DNA of 64,000 nt from Curtobacterium sp. MCLR17_007 (GTDB lineage: Bacteria; Actinomycetota; Actinomycetes; Actinomycetales; Microbacteriaceae). The notes under the pieces are model-generated. The model was not told where the DNA came from. It did no database searches and worked only from the letters and a program-made list of their open reading frames with translations. Made by a program: the position numbers and the translations under genes. The stretch is taken from positions 3,038,001 through 3,102,000 of the forward strand of contig NZ_CP126271.1 in assembly GCF_003234655.2 (NCBI RefSeq). Reading direction: 5' to 3'. Numbering within the stretch: position 1 is the stretch's first letter; each line of letters begins with the position of its first letter. This document shows, in pieces, positions 35,856 through 44,527 of the stretch.

Positions 35856-37178
35856 ATGAACAGGGTCTTCGTCGTCGCCGCCACCGCGGCGGCGCTCGTC
35901 CTCGGAGCAGCCGCTCCGGCGGCAGCAGCTCCCACGCAGTCGGTGCCCAGCGCACCGACGAACGTGCACGTGTCCGGGTCCGCGGACGCCGCCACCGTCA
36001 CCTGGTCCGCTCCGCGTCGCAGTGCTGCGATCACCGGGTGGACCGTCACCATGAAGCCCTACGAGCAGCAGCCGGACAAGGGCGTCGACCGGCTCCCGGC
36101 CTCGGCTCGGTCCGACCGCTACGGGTACCTGACCCCCGGCGTCACCTACACGTTCACGGTGAAGGCCACGAACAGCCGCGGTCGCGGGCCGGCAGTGACC
36201 GCGCAGTACACGCGTCCCGCGCCGACGCCGACCACCTCCGCGCTCTTCGGTCTCGACACGGCGGGCAACGTCGTCCGCTTCCCCACCGACGGGTCGTCCA
36301 CCGCGGTCACGGTCGCTCCGGACGGGGCCGGCTACACCGCGGACCACCAGGGTGACGTCTTCGTCCCCTCGGCCGACCGCACCAGCATCGTCGAGCACCC
36401 CCGCGACGGCTCGGCGGCACGCACCGTCGCGTCCGGCCTGCACCTCACGCCGGACCTGCGCACGGACGACGCCGGCGACCTGTTCTGGGTCGACTCGGTC
36501 TCCGGCGCGATCACCCGTCTCCCGGCCACGGGCGGCGCACCCGCCGTCGTCCCGGGCCTCGGCACCCCGGGCTCGCTGTGGGCCGTCTCGGCGAAGGGCG
36601 CCGTCGCGACGTTCCGCCACGCATCGTCGGGCGACGTGCTCACCGTCCGGACCGCGGCGGGTGTCGTGACGACCCGCACGCTGAACGGCACGGGCCCGTT
36701 CCCGTCCGGCCGCGCCGACGCGATGGCCCTCGAGGCGGACGACGACGTCTACATCCACTCGTGGACCGTCGGCGCCTCCGGCTACAACACCTGGTACCTG
36801 CTGCCCCTCGGGGTCACGGAACCGACCAAGCTGGCGGACCGTCTCGCGTTCGAGATCGGCGCGCTGAGCAAGGACGGCTTCGTGCTCGTCGAGTCGAAGC
36901 AGTGGTGTGCCGCCCCCGCCGAGTACCCGACGCCGTGCGCGATCGACCGGTCGTTCTCCGACGAGCTCGTCCGTTCCGGCACCACGACGACCACGCACGC
37001 GGTGTCCGGCATCACCGCGGAGGATCGTGGCCCGGTCTTCGGTGTGACCGACACCGCCGGTGACCTGTTCGCCGACATCCCCGGCGGTGCCACGCCGGGC
37101 CTCTGGCGGGTGCCGGCCGGCGGCGGGGCAGCGCAGCAGCTGTCCGCGAACCAGTTCACCCGCCTGCTCGCCGCCTGA
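35856..37178 (+). CDS. Secreted fibronectin type III / beta-propeller-like protein
   Basis: A 440-residue protein; AGGGG lies 8 bases before the ATG. A signal peptide spans about residues 1-26 (VFVVAATAAALVLGAAAPAA). Residues ~30-112 form one fibronectin type III domain (VPSAPTNVHVSGSADAATV, then TPGVTYTFTVKATNSRGRGP). The rest contains repeated strands with NVVRFPTDGSS, GDVFVPSADR, GDLFWVDSVSG and GDLFADIPGG, which look like propeller blades of the NHL/SMP-30 type. The role is probably adhesion or carbohydrate-related surface binding; no catalytic motif is visible. A strong hairpin follows, so it is a single-gene transcript. Confidence 0.75.
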   Translation: MNRVFVVAATAAALVLGAAAPAAAAPTQSVPSAPTNVHVSGSADAATVTWSAPRRSAAITGWTVTMKPYEQQPDKGVDRLPASARSDRYGYLTPGVTYTFTVKATNSRGRGPAVTAQYTRPAPTPTTSALFGLDTAGNVVRFPTDGSSTAVTVAPDGAGYTADHQGDVFVPSADRTSIVEHPRDGSAARTVASGLHLTPDLRTDDAGDLFWVDSVSGAITRLPATGGAPAVVPGLGTPGSLWAVSAKGAVATFRHASSGDVLTVRTAAGVVTTRTLNGTGPFPSGRADAMALEADDDVYIHSWTVGASGYNTWYLLPLGVTEPTKLADRLAFEIGALSKDGFVLVESKQWCAAPAEYPTPCAIDRSFSDELVRSGTTTTTHAVSGITAEDRGPVFGVTDTAGDLFADIPGGATPGLWRVPAGGGAAQQLSANQFTRLLAA

Positions 37179-37198
37179 CCGCGAGCACCCGGCAGCAC

Positions 37199-37248
37199 AG
37201 CACGCAGAACGCCCCGCCGTCACATGACGGCGGGGCGTTCTGCGTGCT
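37199..37248 (+). terminator. Strong intrinsic terminator, probably bidirectional
   Basis: Perfect 24-base arms (left 37199-37222, begins AGCACGCAGAACGCCCCGCC) around a 2-base loop, followed by TTT. It separates the plus-strand FN3 gene from the convergent TetR gene 7 bases away, so it can end both transcripts. Confidence 0.88.
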
Positions 37249-37254
37249 TTCCGG

Positions 37255-37830
37255 TCACGTGCCGAGCAGCGACCGGACCGCGTCGACGACGACCTGTCGA
37301 CGCCGGGGCGCGGTGACGGCCTGCACCAGCGGGTCGAACTCGGCCGAGGTCGTGCTCCAGAACACGGCCAGGTGCATGACGAGCCCGAGCAGCACGGCCG
37401 GTCGGTACGAGCGGGGCAGCACACCGGCTCGTTGGGCGTGCTCGACCGCGGCGACCAGGTCGGCGTCACGGGTGAGGATCGCCGGCAGCGGCACCTCGGT
37501 CGCGCGTTCCAGCCGGTGCCACGTGAGCAGACGCGGCATCCAGGGCCGTGCGACTGCGGCGTCGTGCAGCCGTCCCGCCCAGCCGGGCAGGTCGTCGACG
37601 TCCAGGGGCACCTCGGCGAGCGTCTCGGTCACCGTTTGGGTGACGAGGGCGTCGAACAGCCCTTCCTTGCTGCCGAAGTAGTGGAAGATCTGTGCCTTGT
37701 TGCTCGCGGCGGCGGCGCCGATGCGCTCGGTCCGGGCGCTCGCGAGGCCGACGGCTGCGAACTCGTCGCGTGCCGCGAGCAGCAGGCGGGCGCGCACGGC
37801 GTCGGCGGCGGGCGGCGTGAAGGTGGCCAT
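37255..37830 (-). CDS. TetR-family transcriptional regulator
   Basis: A 191-residue protein from ATG at 37830; two GTG codons just upstream are alternative starts. The helix-turn-helix covers about residues 10-55 (LLLAARDEFAAVGLASARTE, AAAASNKAQIFHYFGSKEGL). The ligand domain is unspecific, with RLLTWHRLERATEVP. No partner gene is obvious: the gene reads away from GH16 and toward the terminator. A perfect palindrome (37852-37893) lies 22 bases upstream of the start and might serve as its operator as well as the GH16 terminator. Confidence 0.82.
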   Translation of the reverse strand: MATFTPPAADAVRARLLLAARDEFAAVGLASARTERIGAAAASNKAQIFHYFGSKEGLFDALVTQTVTETLAEVPLDVDDLPGWAGRLHDAAVARPWMPRLLTWHRLERATEVPLPAILTRDADLVAAVEHAQRAGVLPRSYRPAVLLGLVMHLAVFWSTTSAEFDPLVQAVTAPRRRQVVVDAVRSLLGT

Positions 37831-37851
37831 GGCCACCACAGTAGTGAGCTG

Positions 37852-37893
37852 TGACGGGAGGCCCGGTGCCAGCTGGCACCGGGCCTCCCGTCA
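37852..37893. repeat. Perfect 42-bp palindrome (REP-like family)
   Basis: Two perfect 21-base arms with no loop; the left arm begins TGACGGGAGGCCCGGTGCC. It has the same length and arm motif as the element at 602-643. It is downstream of the GH16 gene and upstream of the TetR gene, both on the minus strand. Confidence 0.85.
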
Positions 37894-37905
37894 TGCGTCA
37901 GGTCG

Positions 37906-38706
37906 TCACTCGGTGGTGGAGACCCAGTCGATCTGCAGGGTGCCGGACGCACCCCAGTTGCCGGTCTGGAACATGAAGCGGTGCGGCGTGCTCGGCACGT
38001 CGTGCGTCACGGTCTGCAGGACCGTGCCGTCGACGCTGTACGTGACGGACTTGCCGGGGACCCAGTTCACCGTGTAGGTGTGCCAGTCACGCCACGACAC
38101 GTTCGTGCCGATCTGCTCGCGCTCGGCGCCACGGCCGGGGACCATCGAGTGCTGGAAGCCGGACGGGCTCGACTCGAAGTTGCCCTCGGGGAAGTCGATC
38201 TCGCCGTCGGACCAGTTGTTCGAGGACGGCCACAGCATGAAGGCCGCGCCGTTGCCGTCGCCACCTTCTGCCCTGGCGCGGACCGAGAAGGTCCCGCCGA
38301 CGTGCCCCCACGCACCGGCGGAGGTGCCGAAGGTGCCGGCCGAACCCGCCCCGCCGAGGGCGACGTTCATGACGCCGTCAGCGACGGACACGGTCTTGCT
38401 CGGGGCGTAGATGCCCGAGGTGCCGTCCGGGTAGGGCTGCCACGCCTGCTGGTACAGCGACGAGACCTGGCCGAGCAGCGCCGGGGTGTTGAAGTCCTCG
38501 ACGAACGAGGAGTCCGGCGGGGCGGACGCCGAGTCGGCGTCGGCCGTCGGGTCGTCGCTCGGGGTGGGGTCCGGGGTCGGGGTGGGAGCCGGACGGGAGT
38601 GGTGCCATCCACCCCAGGTCCAAGGGCTGGCGTTGGCCGCGGTGGGCACACCGATCAGCAGGAGGCTCGCGGCTGCGACCGCGGTGATCTTGATGCGGCG
38701 GTTCAT
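37906..38706 (-). CDS. Secreted GH16-family glycoside hydrolase
   Basis: A 266-residue protein. Signal peptide at residues 1-27 (ITAVAAASLLLIGVPTAANA), then a short Trp/His region and a Pro/Thr/Asp linker (about 38-65). The catalytic jelly-roll has the GH16 active-site motif GEIDFPEG with E169, D171 and E174, and the aromatic NWVPGKSVTYSVDG near 215-228. GH16 enzymes cut beta-1,3(4)-glucans, agars or related polymers; the exact specificity cannot be read. Close to the mannan locus, attack on fungal or plant cell-wall glucan is a reasonable guess. No clear ribosome binding site. Confidence 0.82.
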   Translation of the reverse strand: MNRRIKITAVAAASLLLIGVPTAANASPWTWGGWHHSRPAPTPTPDPTPSDDPTADADSASAPPDSSFVEDFNTPALLGQVSSLYQQAWQPYPDGTSGIYAPSKTVSVADGVMNVALGGAGSAGTFGTSAGAWGHVGGTFSVRARAEGGDGNGAAFMLWPSSNNWSDGEIDFPEGNFESSPSGFQHSMVPGRGAEREQIGTNVSWRDWHTYTVNWVPGKSVTYSVDGTVLQTVTHDVPSTPHRFMFQTGNWGASGTLQIDWVSTTE

Positions 38707-39220
38707 CGGGGATTCCGTTCGGTGGGGGACGTCTGAGTCGTCAGGCGCAGGGACGTGCGCGTGCTTCGAGTGGAGATGTCGGGCTCCTTGAGGGGCTCGG
38801 GCGCGGGAAGCGGCATACGGAAGGGACGCGTGCGGGCGGCGGGATGCCGGTGGGTTCGGTGACGCGTCCCCCAGACATGATGCATCATGTGTGCCCCGTT
38901 TGGGGGGCGCTGCACAAATCGGCGTCTGAACTCCCGGTGTCGATCGACCGTGGTGCGCGCCTGCCGCCGATGTCGCCGAACGACGATCGATGTGCGCTTT
39001 CCGTCAGTTCACCGTCTGTCTGGGACACCGGCTCGCGCTGCACCGTACAGTCGATCGCGCTACTCCGTGGTCCCTAGCCGCGGATGCCCGACCCCTGTAC
39101 AGGGTGGACATCGTCCGACGAACCACCACGTCGTACCCGACGGCGTCGTAGCGCGAGGGCGTCTGCACAGCCCCGAACACGTGGCAGGCGCCCCCGCACC
39201 CCTCGCGCGATCCCCTCAGC
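38707..39220. other. 514-base spacer with control signals, no gene seen
   Basis: No convincing coding sequence on either strand; short open frames here are frame shadows. It holds the inverted pair GGGACGCGT (38823-38831) and ACGCGTCCC (38862-38870) and, just beyond, the perfect 16-bp palindrome at 38875-38890. The base composition drops around 38880-39080. The GH16 promoter probably lies in the left half, on the minus strand; the right half is downstream of the GH127 gene and shows no strong hairpin. Confidence 0.5.
38875..38890. promoter_or_regulatory. Perfect 16-bp palindrome, candidate operator
   Basis: ACATGATGCATCATGT is a perfect palindrome about 170 bases upstream of the GH16 start, in an otherwise empty spacer. 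Its size suits a helix-turn-helix dimer; the regulator is unknown. A 9-base inverted repeat lies just beside it. Confidence 0.45.
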
Positions 39221-41152
39221 TCACCGACGGACGGGCTCGTCCGGGTCGTCGACGTCCCGCCAGTTCCCGATCACCGGGAACTCCGTGACCCGGAGTCGCG
39301 CCGATCCGTATGGCACCAGTCGCAGGTCGTCGTCCGGACCGTGGTCGAGCACCGGGCTGCCGGGCGGGACGTCCGCCTGCGCCCCGGCCGTCCTCCAGCC
39401 GGTCGCTCGCGCCCCGGGGGCGTGCAGCACGACCGGTGCACCGCGCCGGCCCACGAGCGACCAGGGAGCGTCGGGGACCGTGTCGCGCGTGACCCGCCAC
39501 CCGTCTGCGGCTCCGACCTCGGCGAGCGCCCAGTTCCACGATCCGCGCGGGTGGACCTCCCACTCCCCGAGGCCGGGCGCGCCCTCGTGGGACACCCACC
39601 GCTCGCCCGGCGCGTACACCATCACGAGCGGCCCGAGCCGGACCGCCGCTGCCTGACGCTCGCGCCGGACCACCCGCGCGCGCATGGGCAGGACGAGGAC
39701 GACGTCGCCGGCCGCGGACCAGTCCCGCTCCAGGGTCACGTACCCGTCCGCGGCGGCACGGGCGAGTGCGACGGCTTCGCCGCCGACCGTCAGGACCGCG
39801 TCCGTCGCCCACGCCGGGATCCGCAGGCGCAGCGCGAACGGAGCCGTCCGGTCCGTCGCAACCCGGATCGTGACGGTCTCGTCGAACGGGTACGCCGTGT
39901 CGACGACGATCGACACCGGGTCACCGTCGACGTCCGTCTCGACCGCGGACGGTGCGTACGCGACCACCCGCAACCCGTCGTCGTCGCGCAGCCACAGGTG
40001 CGCCACGAACTTCGGCCACCCCTGGTGCAGGTTCGCCGTGCAGCACCCGAAGTGCGGTTCCAGCCCGAAGATGCCAGCGTCGTCCGACGAGAAGCTCCAG
40101 TCCCGCCGCGCGACGGACACCTCGACCTGGTTCGCCTGCTGGTGGTACTGGTGTCCGCGCATCTCCGGGTCACTCGACGCCGGCAGCAGGTTGTACGCCA
40201 GGGACTCCAGCCGGTCGCCGTCCACACCCCGGCCGTACACCTGCGCGTGCACCGCGGCGGTGAACATCATCTCGACGACCTGGCAGGTCTCGATGCCCGC
40301 CGTCGCCTCGCGTCCGCCCAACCACTCGTCGCCGGAGAACCACCCGTTGGCCTGTCCGTGCCAGCGGTCGAGCGCCCCGAAGGACGACTCCGTCCGGGCA
40401 GCGTGCCCGGCCACGTCGTGGTCGCGGAGTGCGTCCACCGCGCCGGTCTTCAGCCCCATGGCGACGTTCGGTCCGTGGGTCCGGTGCGAGAACGTGCGAG
40501 CGGGCCCGGTGATCAGTCCGTCCGCCAGGTAGTCGTCCCACCGCGTGGTCTGCGCCGCGAGCAGGTCGACCAGGTCCAGCAGCCAGGCATCACCGGTCCG
40601 TTCGTACAGCCACCAGACGGACAGGGCGTTGTCGGCGCCGCGGGCACGCCCCCACGACGTCAGCGGCCGGCCGGGGAGGTGGTCGAGCTGGTGCCGGAAG
40701 TACCGTTCGAGGAACGGGGCCACCCGGTCGTCCCCGGTGGCGTCGGCGTGCTGGGTGAGCACCTTGAGGGCGACCATGCGGGGCCACCAGTCGTCGTTCC
40801 CGGTCGGTCCGAAGAACCCGTCGTCGCGCTGCGACCCGAGGATCCACTCGATCCACGGTTCGGCCAGGGCGGTCAGCCGCGCGTCCTGCAGCACGTGCGC
40901 GAGCGGGACCAACCCGTCCAGGTAGTACGGCCCGCGTTCCCAGTTCTCGCCGGGTCCGCCACGCCAGCCGCTGTCCGGGCCGACGTCGGGCCAGATCGCC
41001 TCGAGCTGCCCGGTGATGTTGTCGGCCTGCAGCCGCAGCTGGTCGAGCAGCCAGCCGCGCGGGGTGATGCTGCCGAGCGGGAGCGGACGGTGCGAGCGGC
41101 CCTCGGTGGCGGCGACGGTGCCGTCCGTGGTCGGGATGTCCTGGATGGTCAT
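39221..41152 (-). CDS. GH127-family (DUF1680) glycoside hydrolase, beta-L-arabinofuranosidase-like
   Basis: A 643-residue protein whose ATG overlaps the permease stop as ATGA; the longer open frame is shadow. The (alpha/alpha)6 barrel has the metal-thiolate active-site residues of GH127: E288 and C290 in AGIETCQVVEMM, and C370-C371 in HFGCCTANLHQGWPKF, where one Cys is the nucleophile and the other a zinc ligand. It has no signal peptide, so it acts on imported sugars. HypBA1-type enzymes release beta-L-arabinofuranose, but the family also contains other specificities. It is the last gene of a LacI-controlled importer operon. Confidence 0.83.
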   Translation of the reverse strand: MTIQDIPTTDGTVAATEGRSHRPLPLGSITPRGWLLDQLRLQADNITGQLEAIWPDVGPDSGWRGGPGENWERGPYYLDGLVPLAHVLQDARLTALAEPWIEWILGSQRDDGFFGPTGNDDWWPRMVALKVLTQHADATGDDRVAPFLERYFRHQLDHLPGRPLTSWGRARGADNALSVWWLYERTGDAWLLDLVDLLAAQTTRWDDYLADGLITGPARTFSHRTHGPNVAMGLKTGAVDALRDHDVAGHAARTESSFGALDRWHGQANGWFSGDEWLGGREATAGIETCQVVEMMFTAAVHAQVYGRGVDGDRLESLAYNLLPASSDPEMRGHQYHQQANQVEVSVARRDWSFSSDDAGIFGLEPHFGCCTANLHQGWPKFVAHLWLRDDDGLRVVAYAPSAVETDVDGDPVSIVVDTAYPFDETVTIRVATDRTAPFALRLRIPAWATDAVLTVGGEAVALARAAADGYVTLERDWSAAGDVVLVLPMRARVVRRERQAAAVRLGPLVMVYAPGERWVSHEGAPGLGEWEVHPRGSWNWALAEVGAADGWRVTRDTVPDAPWSLVGRRGAPVVLHAPGARATGWRTAGAQADVPPGSPVLDHGPDDDLRLVPYGSARLRVTEFPVIGNWRDVDDPDEPVRR

Positions 41153-42114
41153 TTGATGGATCCTCCGATGAGACCTCGGGTGTAGTACCGCTGCAGGGCG
41201 AGGAACAGCACGACCACCGGCACGGTCGCGACGCACGCGACGGCGGTGAGGAGCCCCGGGTCGATCACCGGGACGCCCGGGATCTTGAAGGACGTGCTGA
41301 TGCTCGAGAGTGCGAGCGGCAGGGTGTACTTGCTGTCGGTCGACAGGAACGTCACCGAGCTGAGCAGGTCGTTCCAGCCGGCCATGAAGCCGAACAGGGC
41401 CGTGGTGACGAGTCCGGGCCACGCCAGCGGCAGCATCACCGAGCGCAGGATGCGCCCCGTGCCGGCGCCGTCGATGGCCGCGGCGTCCTCGAGCTCGGGC
41501 GGGATGCCGTCGAACGTGTTCCGCATGACGAAGACCGAGAACGGCAGCTGCAGCGTCACGAGGACGAGCACCACGCCCGCGAGCGAGTCGAGCAGCCCGA
41601 GCTTGCCCAGGATGATCGACAGCGGGGTCAGCAGCCCCTGGAACGGGACGACGAGCGGCGCGAGCAGGAGCACGAACACGACCGACGAACCGCGGAACCG
41701 GATCTTCGACAGCGCGTAGGCGGCGAGCGTCGACACGAGGGCGACGAGCACGGCGACCGCGATGGCGACGACGAACGAGTTCACGATGTTCTGCCGGAGG
41801 TCCACCGAGGGGTCGAACACCTTGGCGTAGTTCCGGAGCGTGAGCGTCGCGATCGACTCGAACCCGATCCCCCGCGCGTCCGCGTCCGCCGGCAGGAACG
41901 ACCGGAACAGGATGTAGACGATCGGTGCGATGAACAGCAGCGCGAGCACCGTGCCGACGGCGACGTAGGCGACGTCGCCCGCATGCACGCGACGTCGGCG
42001 TGGTGGGGTCACGCCCGGCGCGTGCGCTCGCTCCGCGGCACCCGACGTGGAGGCTCCACCCGCGCTGCGTCGGGAGGCTGCGGTCGTGCGCCCGGTGACG
42101 TCGGTCGCGCTCAC
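41149..42114 (-). CDS. Sugar ABC transporter permease (MalG-type)
   Basis: A 321-residue protein starting at GTG, overlapping the upstream permease stop (GTGA). A basic Ala/Arg-rich N-terminus of ~45 residues precedes six hydrophobic segments. The EAA loop is PPELEDAAAIDGAGTGRILR near residues 216-235, and the end YYTRGLIGGSIK is the typical MalG C-terminus. It forms the channel with the next-upstream gene product, importing the substrate of the GH127 enzyme. Confidence 0.87.
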   Translation of the reverse strand: MSATDVTGRTTAASRRSAGGASTSGAAERAHAPGVTPPRRRRVHAGDVAYVAVGTVLALLFIAPIVYILFRSFLPADADARGIGFESIATLTLRNYAKVFDPSVDLRQNIVNSFVVAIAVAVLVALVSTLAAYALSKIRFRGSSVVFVLLLAPLVVPFQGLLTPLSIILGKLGLLDSLAGVVLVLVTLQLPFSVFVMRNTFDGIPPELEDAAAIDGAGTGRILRSVMLPLAWPGLVTTALFGFMAGWNDLLSSVTFLSTDSKYTLPLALSSISTSFKIPGVPVIDPGLLTAVACVATVPVVVLFLALQRYYTRGLIGGSIK

Positions 42115-43061
42115 CGGTCGTCCTCCGCTCCGGTCGAACGCAGCGCCCGCAGCTGGACGACCGCGATGGCGAGGATGATCACGGTGAGGATCATCGACAG
42201 GGCGGCGCCGTACCCGAGGTCGTAGCGGACGAAGGACTGCTGGTACGTGTACATGACCGTCGTGGTGGTGGCCCCGCTCGGACCGCCCTTCGTCAGCACG
42301 TAGAACTGGTCGAAGACGAGGATCGAGCCGGACACCGCGAGCAGCAGGCACAGCGCGAACTGCCGCCGGACCAGCGGGAAGACGACGGACCCCTCTCGCC
42401 GCCACCACCCGGCGCCGTCGATCTTCGACGCCTCGATCACCTCGGTCGGCACGGCCTGCATGCCGGCCATCAGCAGGATCATCGCGACGCCCATCGACTT
42501 CCACACCGTCAGGACGATGACCGCCCAGAACGCCGAGCCGGGCGCCGTGAACCACGCGGTGTCACCGTCGGTCAGCCCGACGGACCGCAGGAGCACGTTG
42601 ATCACGCCCGTGCCGGGGACCAGCAGCACGTTCGCCATGTAGGCCGCCGCGGTGAAGCCGATGACGACCGGCATGAAGAACGCGGTCCGGACGAACGACA
42701 CGAACCGGCCCTCGCCGCGGACCATCGTCGCCGCCGCGTAGCTCACGGCCATCCCGAGCGGCACCGCCACGACGGTGAACAGCAGTGAGAAGACGAGCGA
42801 GCGCCAGAAGGCCGCGTCCTGGAACGCCTGCGTGTAGTTCGCGACGCCGGCCAGGCTGACCTTGCCGAGCAGCGGCCAGTTCGAGAACGACATGCCGACG
42901 AGCAGCACCATCGGCACGACGAAGAACACGAGCGCGAGGACGAGGGCGGGGGCGACCAGCACCCACGCCAGCGTCTGTCGGCGACGGCTCCCCGCACGCG
43001 GCCGGGACCGCGTGGCCCCGGCCGCGGCCCCGGCGAGCGCCGTGGACGTGACGGCTGTCAC
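42111..43061 (-). CDS. Sugar ABC transporter permease (MalF-type)
   Basis: A 316-residue protein starting at GTG within the binding-protein stop (GTGA). Six hydrophobic segments start at about residue 31, and the EAA loop is PTEVIEASKIDGAGWWRREG near 209-228. The 4-base overlaps at both ends show tight translational coupling along the operon. The N-terminus is a 28-residue Ala/Arg-rich extension. It works with the MalG-type subunit; no ATPase is encoded nearby. Confidence 0.87.
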   Translation of the reverse strand: MTAVTSTALAGAAAGATRSRPRAGSRRRQTLAWVLVAPALVLALVFFVVPMVLLVGMSFSNWPLLGKVSLAGVANYTQAFQDAAFWRSLVFSLLFTVVAVPLGMAVSYAAATMVRGEGRFVSFVRTAFFMPVVIGFTAAAYMANVLLVPGTGVINVLLRSVGLTDGDTAWFTAPGSAFWAVIVLTVWKSMGVAMILLMAGMQAVPTEVIEASKIDGAGWWRREGSVVFPLVRRQFALCLLLAVSGSILVFDQFYVLTKGGPSGATTTTVMYTYQQSFVRYDLGYGAALSMILTVIILAIAVVQLRALRSTGAEDDR

Positions 43062-44359
43062 TGTCCGACCTGGCTGTACGCCTGCTCGATGAGCGAGTTC
43101 GCCTGCTTCTCGGCGCTCGCCAGGGCGGTGGACGCGTCGGCCCCCTGGAAGATCACCTTCTGGGACTGCTGCGCCCACGGGCCGTTCGGGTCGTTGATGA
43201 CCGCGTTGTACGCGATGCTCTTCGGCAGCTTGCCGATCGCCAGCGTGTCGACGATGTCCTTCGACCAGTCGTCCGTCGCCAGGGTCTTCGCCACGGTCAG
43301 GTCGGGTGCGATCCAGCCCTGCGACAGGTCGATCTGCGCCGCCTGCTTCGAGCTGACGAGCCACTTCATGAGCGCCCACGCACCGTCGGCGTTCTTCGCC
43401 CCCGCGGTCATGCCGATCTCGTCGCCGCCGAGGAACGACCCCGAGCCGCCGTCCACGCCGGGGATGCCGACCGCGCTGCCGAAGTCGGCCTTCTTCGCGG
43501 TGAGCGTGTTCGCCCCGCCGAACACGATGCCGACCTTGCCGTTCAGCGCGTTCTCCTGCCCGACGTTCCCCGGGTCCTGGTTCGGCTGGTCGGTCTTCTG
43601 CATCAGGCCGGACTTCCACATGTCCTGGTACCAGTCGACCATGCCGACGAGTGCGTCGCTCGTGAACTCCGCCTTCTGGTTCTTGCCCGCGGCGGTGAGC
43701 ACGGTGCCGCTCTTCGCCCACGAGCTCGGGAACCCGGTCCACGCCTGCCCGACGCCGCCCAGGGTCGAGAACCCGGAGACCCCGCCGCCGAGCGCCTGGA
43801 TCTTCTCGGCAGCGGCCTTGACCTCGGCCAGGGAGGTCGGCGGCTTCGTCGGGTCGAGCCCCGCCTTGGTGAACAGCGACTTGTTCCAGAACATCTGCGA
43901 CCCGGTGAGCGCGACCGGCAGGGCGTAGTTCTTGCCGTCGAGCGTGCCGATCTCGACACCGGCCGGGGCGAGGTCGCCCGTGTTCGACAGCTTCGTCACC
44001 CGGTCCGTGACGTCGGCGAGCAGGCCCTGGGTCGCGAGCAGCGGCGTGTTGACGATGTCGTAGCTGACCAGGTCGGGCACCGATCCAGCCCGGGCCGAGT
44101 TCGCCAGCTTCGTGAGGTACTGGTCGGCCTGGATCGTGGAGATCTTCACGGTGACGTCGGGGTGCGCCTTCTCGTAGGCCTTGACCTGGTCGGACAGGTC
44201 GACCCCACCGTCGCGCTGCCACAGCGTGACGGTGCCCTTCGCGGCACCACCGCCGTCGGCCGTGCCGCTCGAGGAACACCCTGCCAAGCCGAGTGCGGCG
44301 ACCGTGAGGGCGGCCACCAGGGTCGCGCTCCGCCGGATCGTGGATGTCTTCATCGTCAT
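43058..44359 (-). CDS. Sugar ABC transporter solute-binding lipoprotein
   Basis: A 433-residue protein from ATG at 44359, with a second in-frame ATG two codons on. AAGGAG lies upstream of the first and TTGGAG upstream of the second. The signal peptide ends in the lipobox AALGLAGCSSSG, so it is membrane-anchored. The family 1 binding-protein fold is seen in GTVTLWQRDGGVDLSDQVKA, ALTGSQMFWNKSLFTKAGLD and NGKVGIVFGGANTLTAKK. It is the first gene of the GH127 operon, and operator-like palindromes lie directly upstream. Confidence 0.87.
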   Translation of the reverse strand: MTMKTSTIRRSATLVAALTVAALGLAGCSSSGTADGGGAAKGTVTLWQRDGGVDLSDQVKAYEKAHPDVTVKISTIQADQYLTKLANSARAGSVPDLVSYDIVNTPLLATQGLLADVTDRVTKLSNTGDLAPAGVEIGTLDGKNYALPVALTGSQMFWNKSLFTKAGLDPTKPPTSLAEVKAAAEKIQALGGGVSGFSTLGGVGQAWTGFPSSWAKSGTVLTAAGKNQKAEFTSDALVGMVDWYQDMWKSGLMQKTDQPNQDPGNVGQENALNGKVGIVFGGANTLTAKKADFGSAVGIPGVDGGSGSFLGGDEIGMTAGAKNADGAWALMKWLVSSKQAAQIDLSQGWIAPDLTVAKTLATDDWSKDIVDTLAIGKLPKSIAYNAVINDPNGPWAQQSQKVIFQGADASTALASAEKQANSLIEQAYSQVGQ

Positions 44360-44372
44360 CTCCAAGTCGCTC

Positions 44373-44402
44373 CTTGCCGCAGCGTTGCGGCAAGCTTTGC
44401 TG
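44373..44402 (-). promoter_or_regulatory. LacI operator cluster before the binding-protein gene
   Basis: CTTGCCGCAGC and GTTGCGGCAAG (44373-44394) form an almost perfect palindrome, and CGGCAAGCTTTGCTG (44388-44402) overlaps it. The second has the same form as CGGCAAGGTTTGCCG before the LacI gene. Confidence 0.6.
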
Positions 44403-44463
44403 TATTTGCCGACGCTAGAGTGCCGCGAAAGGCGTGTCAATGCTTGACGACCGAATCGTGATG

Positions 44464-44478
44464 CGGCAAGGTTTGCCG
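44464..44478 (+). promoter_or_regulatory. LacI operator before the LacI gene
   Basis: CGGCAAGGTTTGCCG is a 15-bp palindrome (6-base arms, 3-base centre) 49 bases before the regulator start. Together with the sites at 44373-44402 it would let one LacI repressor control both divergent transcripts. Confidence 0.6.
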
Positions 44479-44527
44479 AGTGCCGTCCGACCGGACGGAG
44501 CGCGGACCGCATCACGAGGAGGACAGC

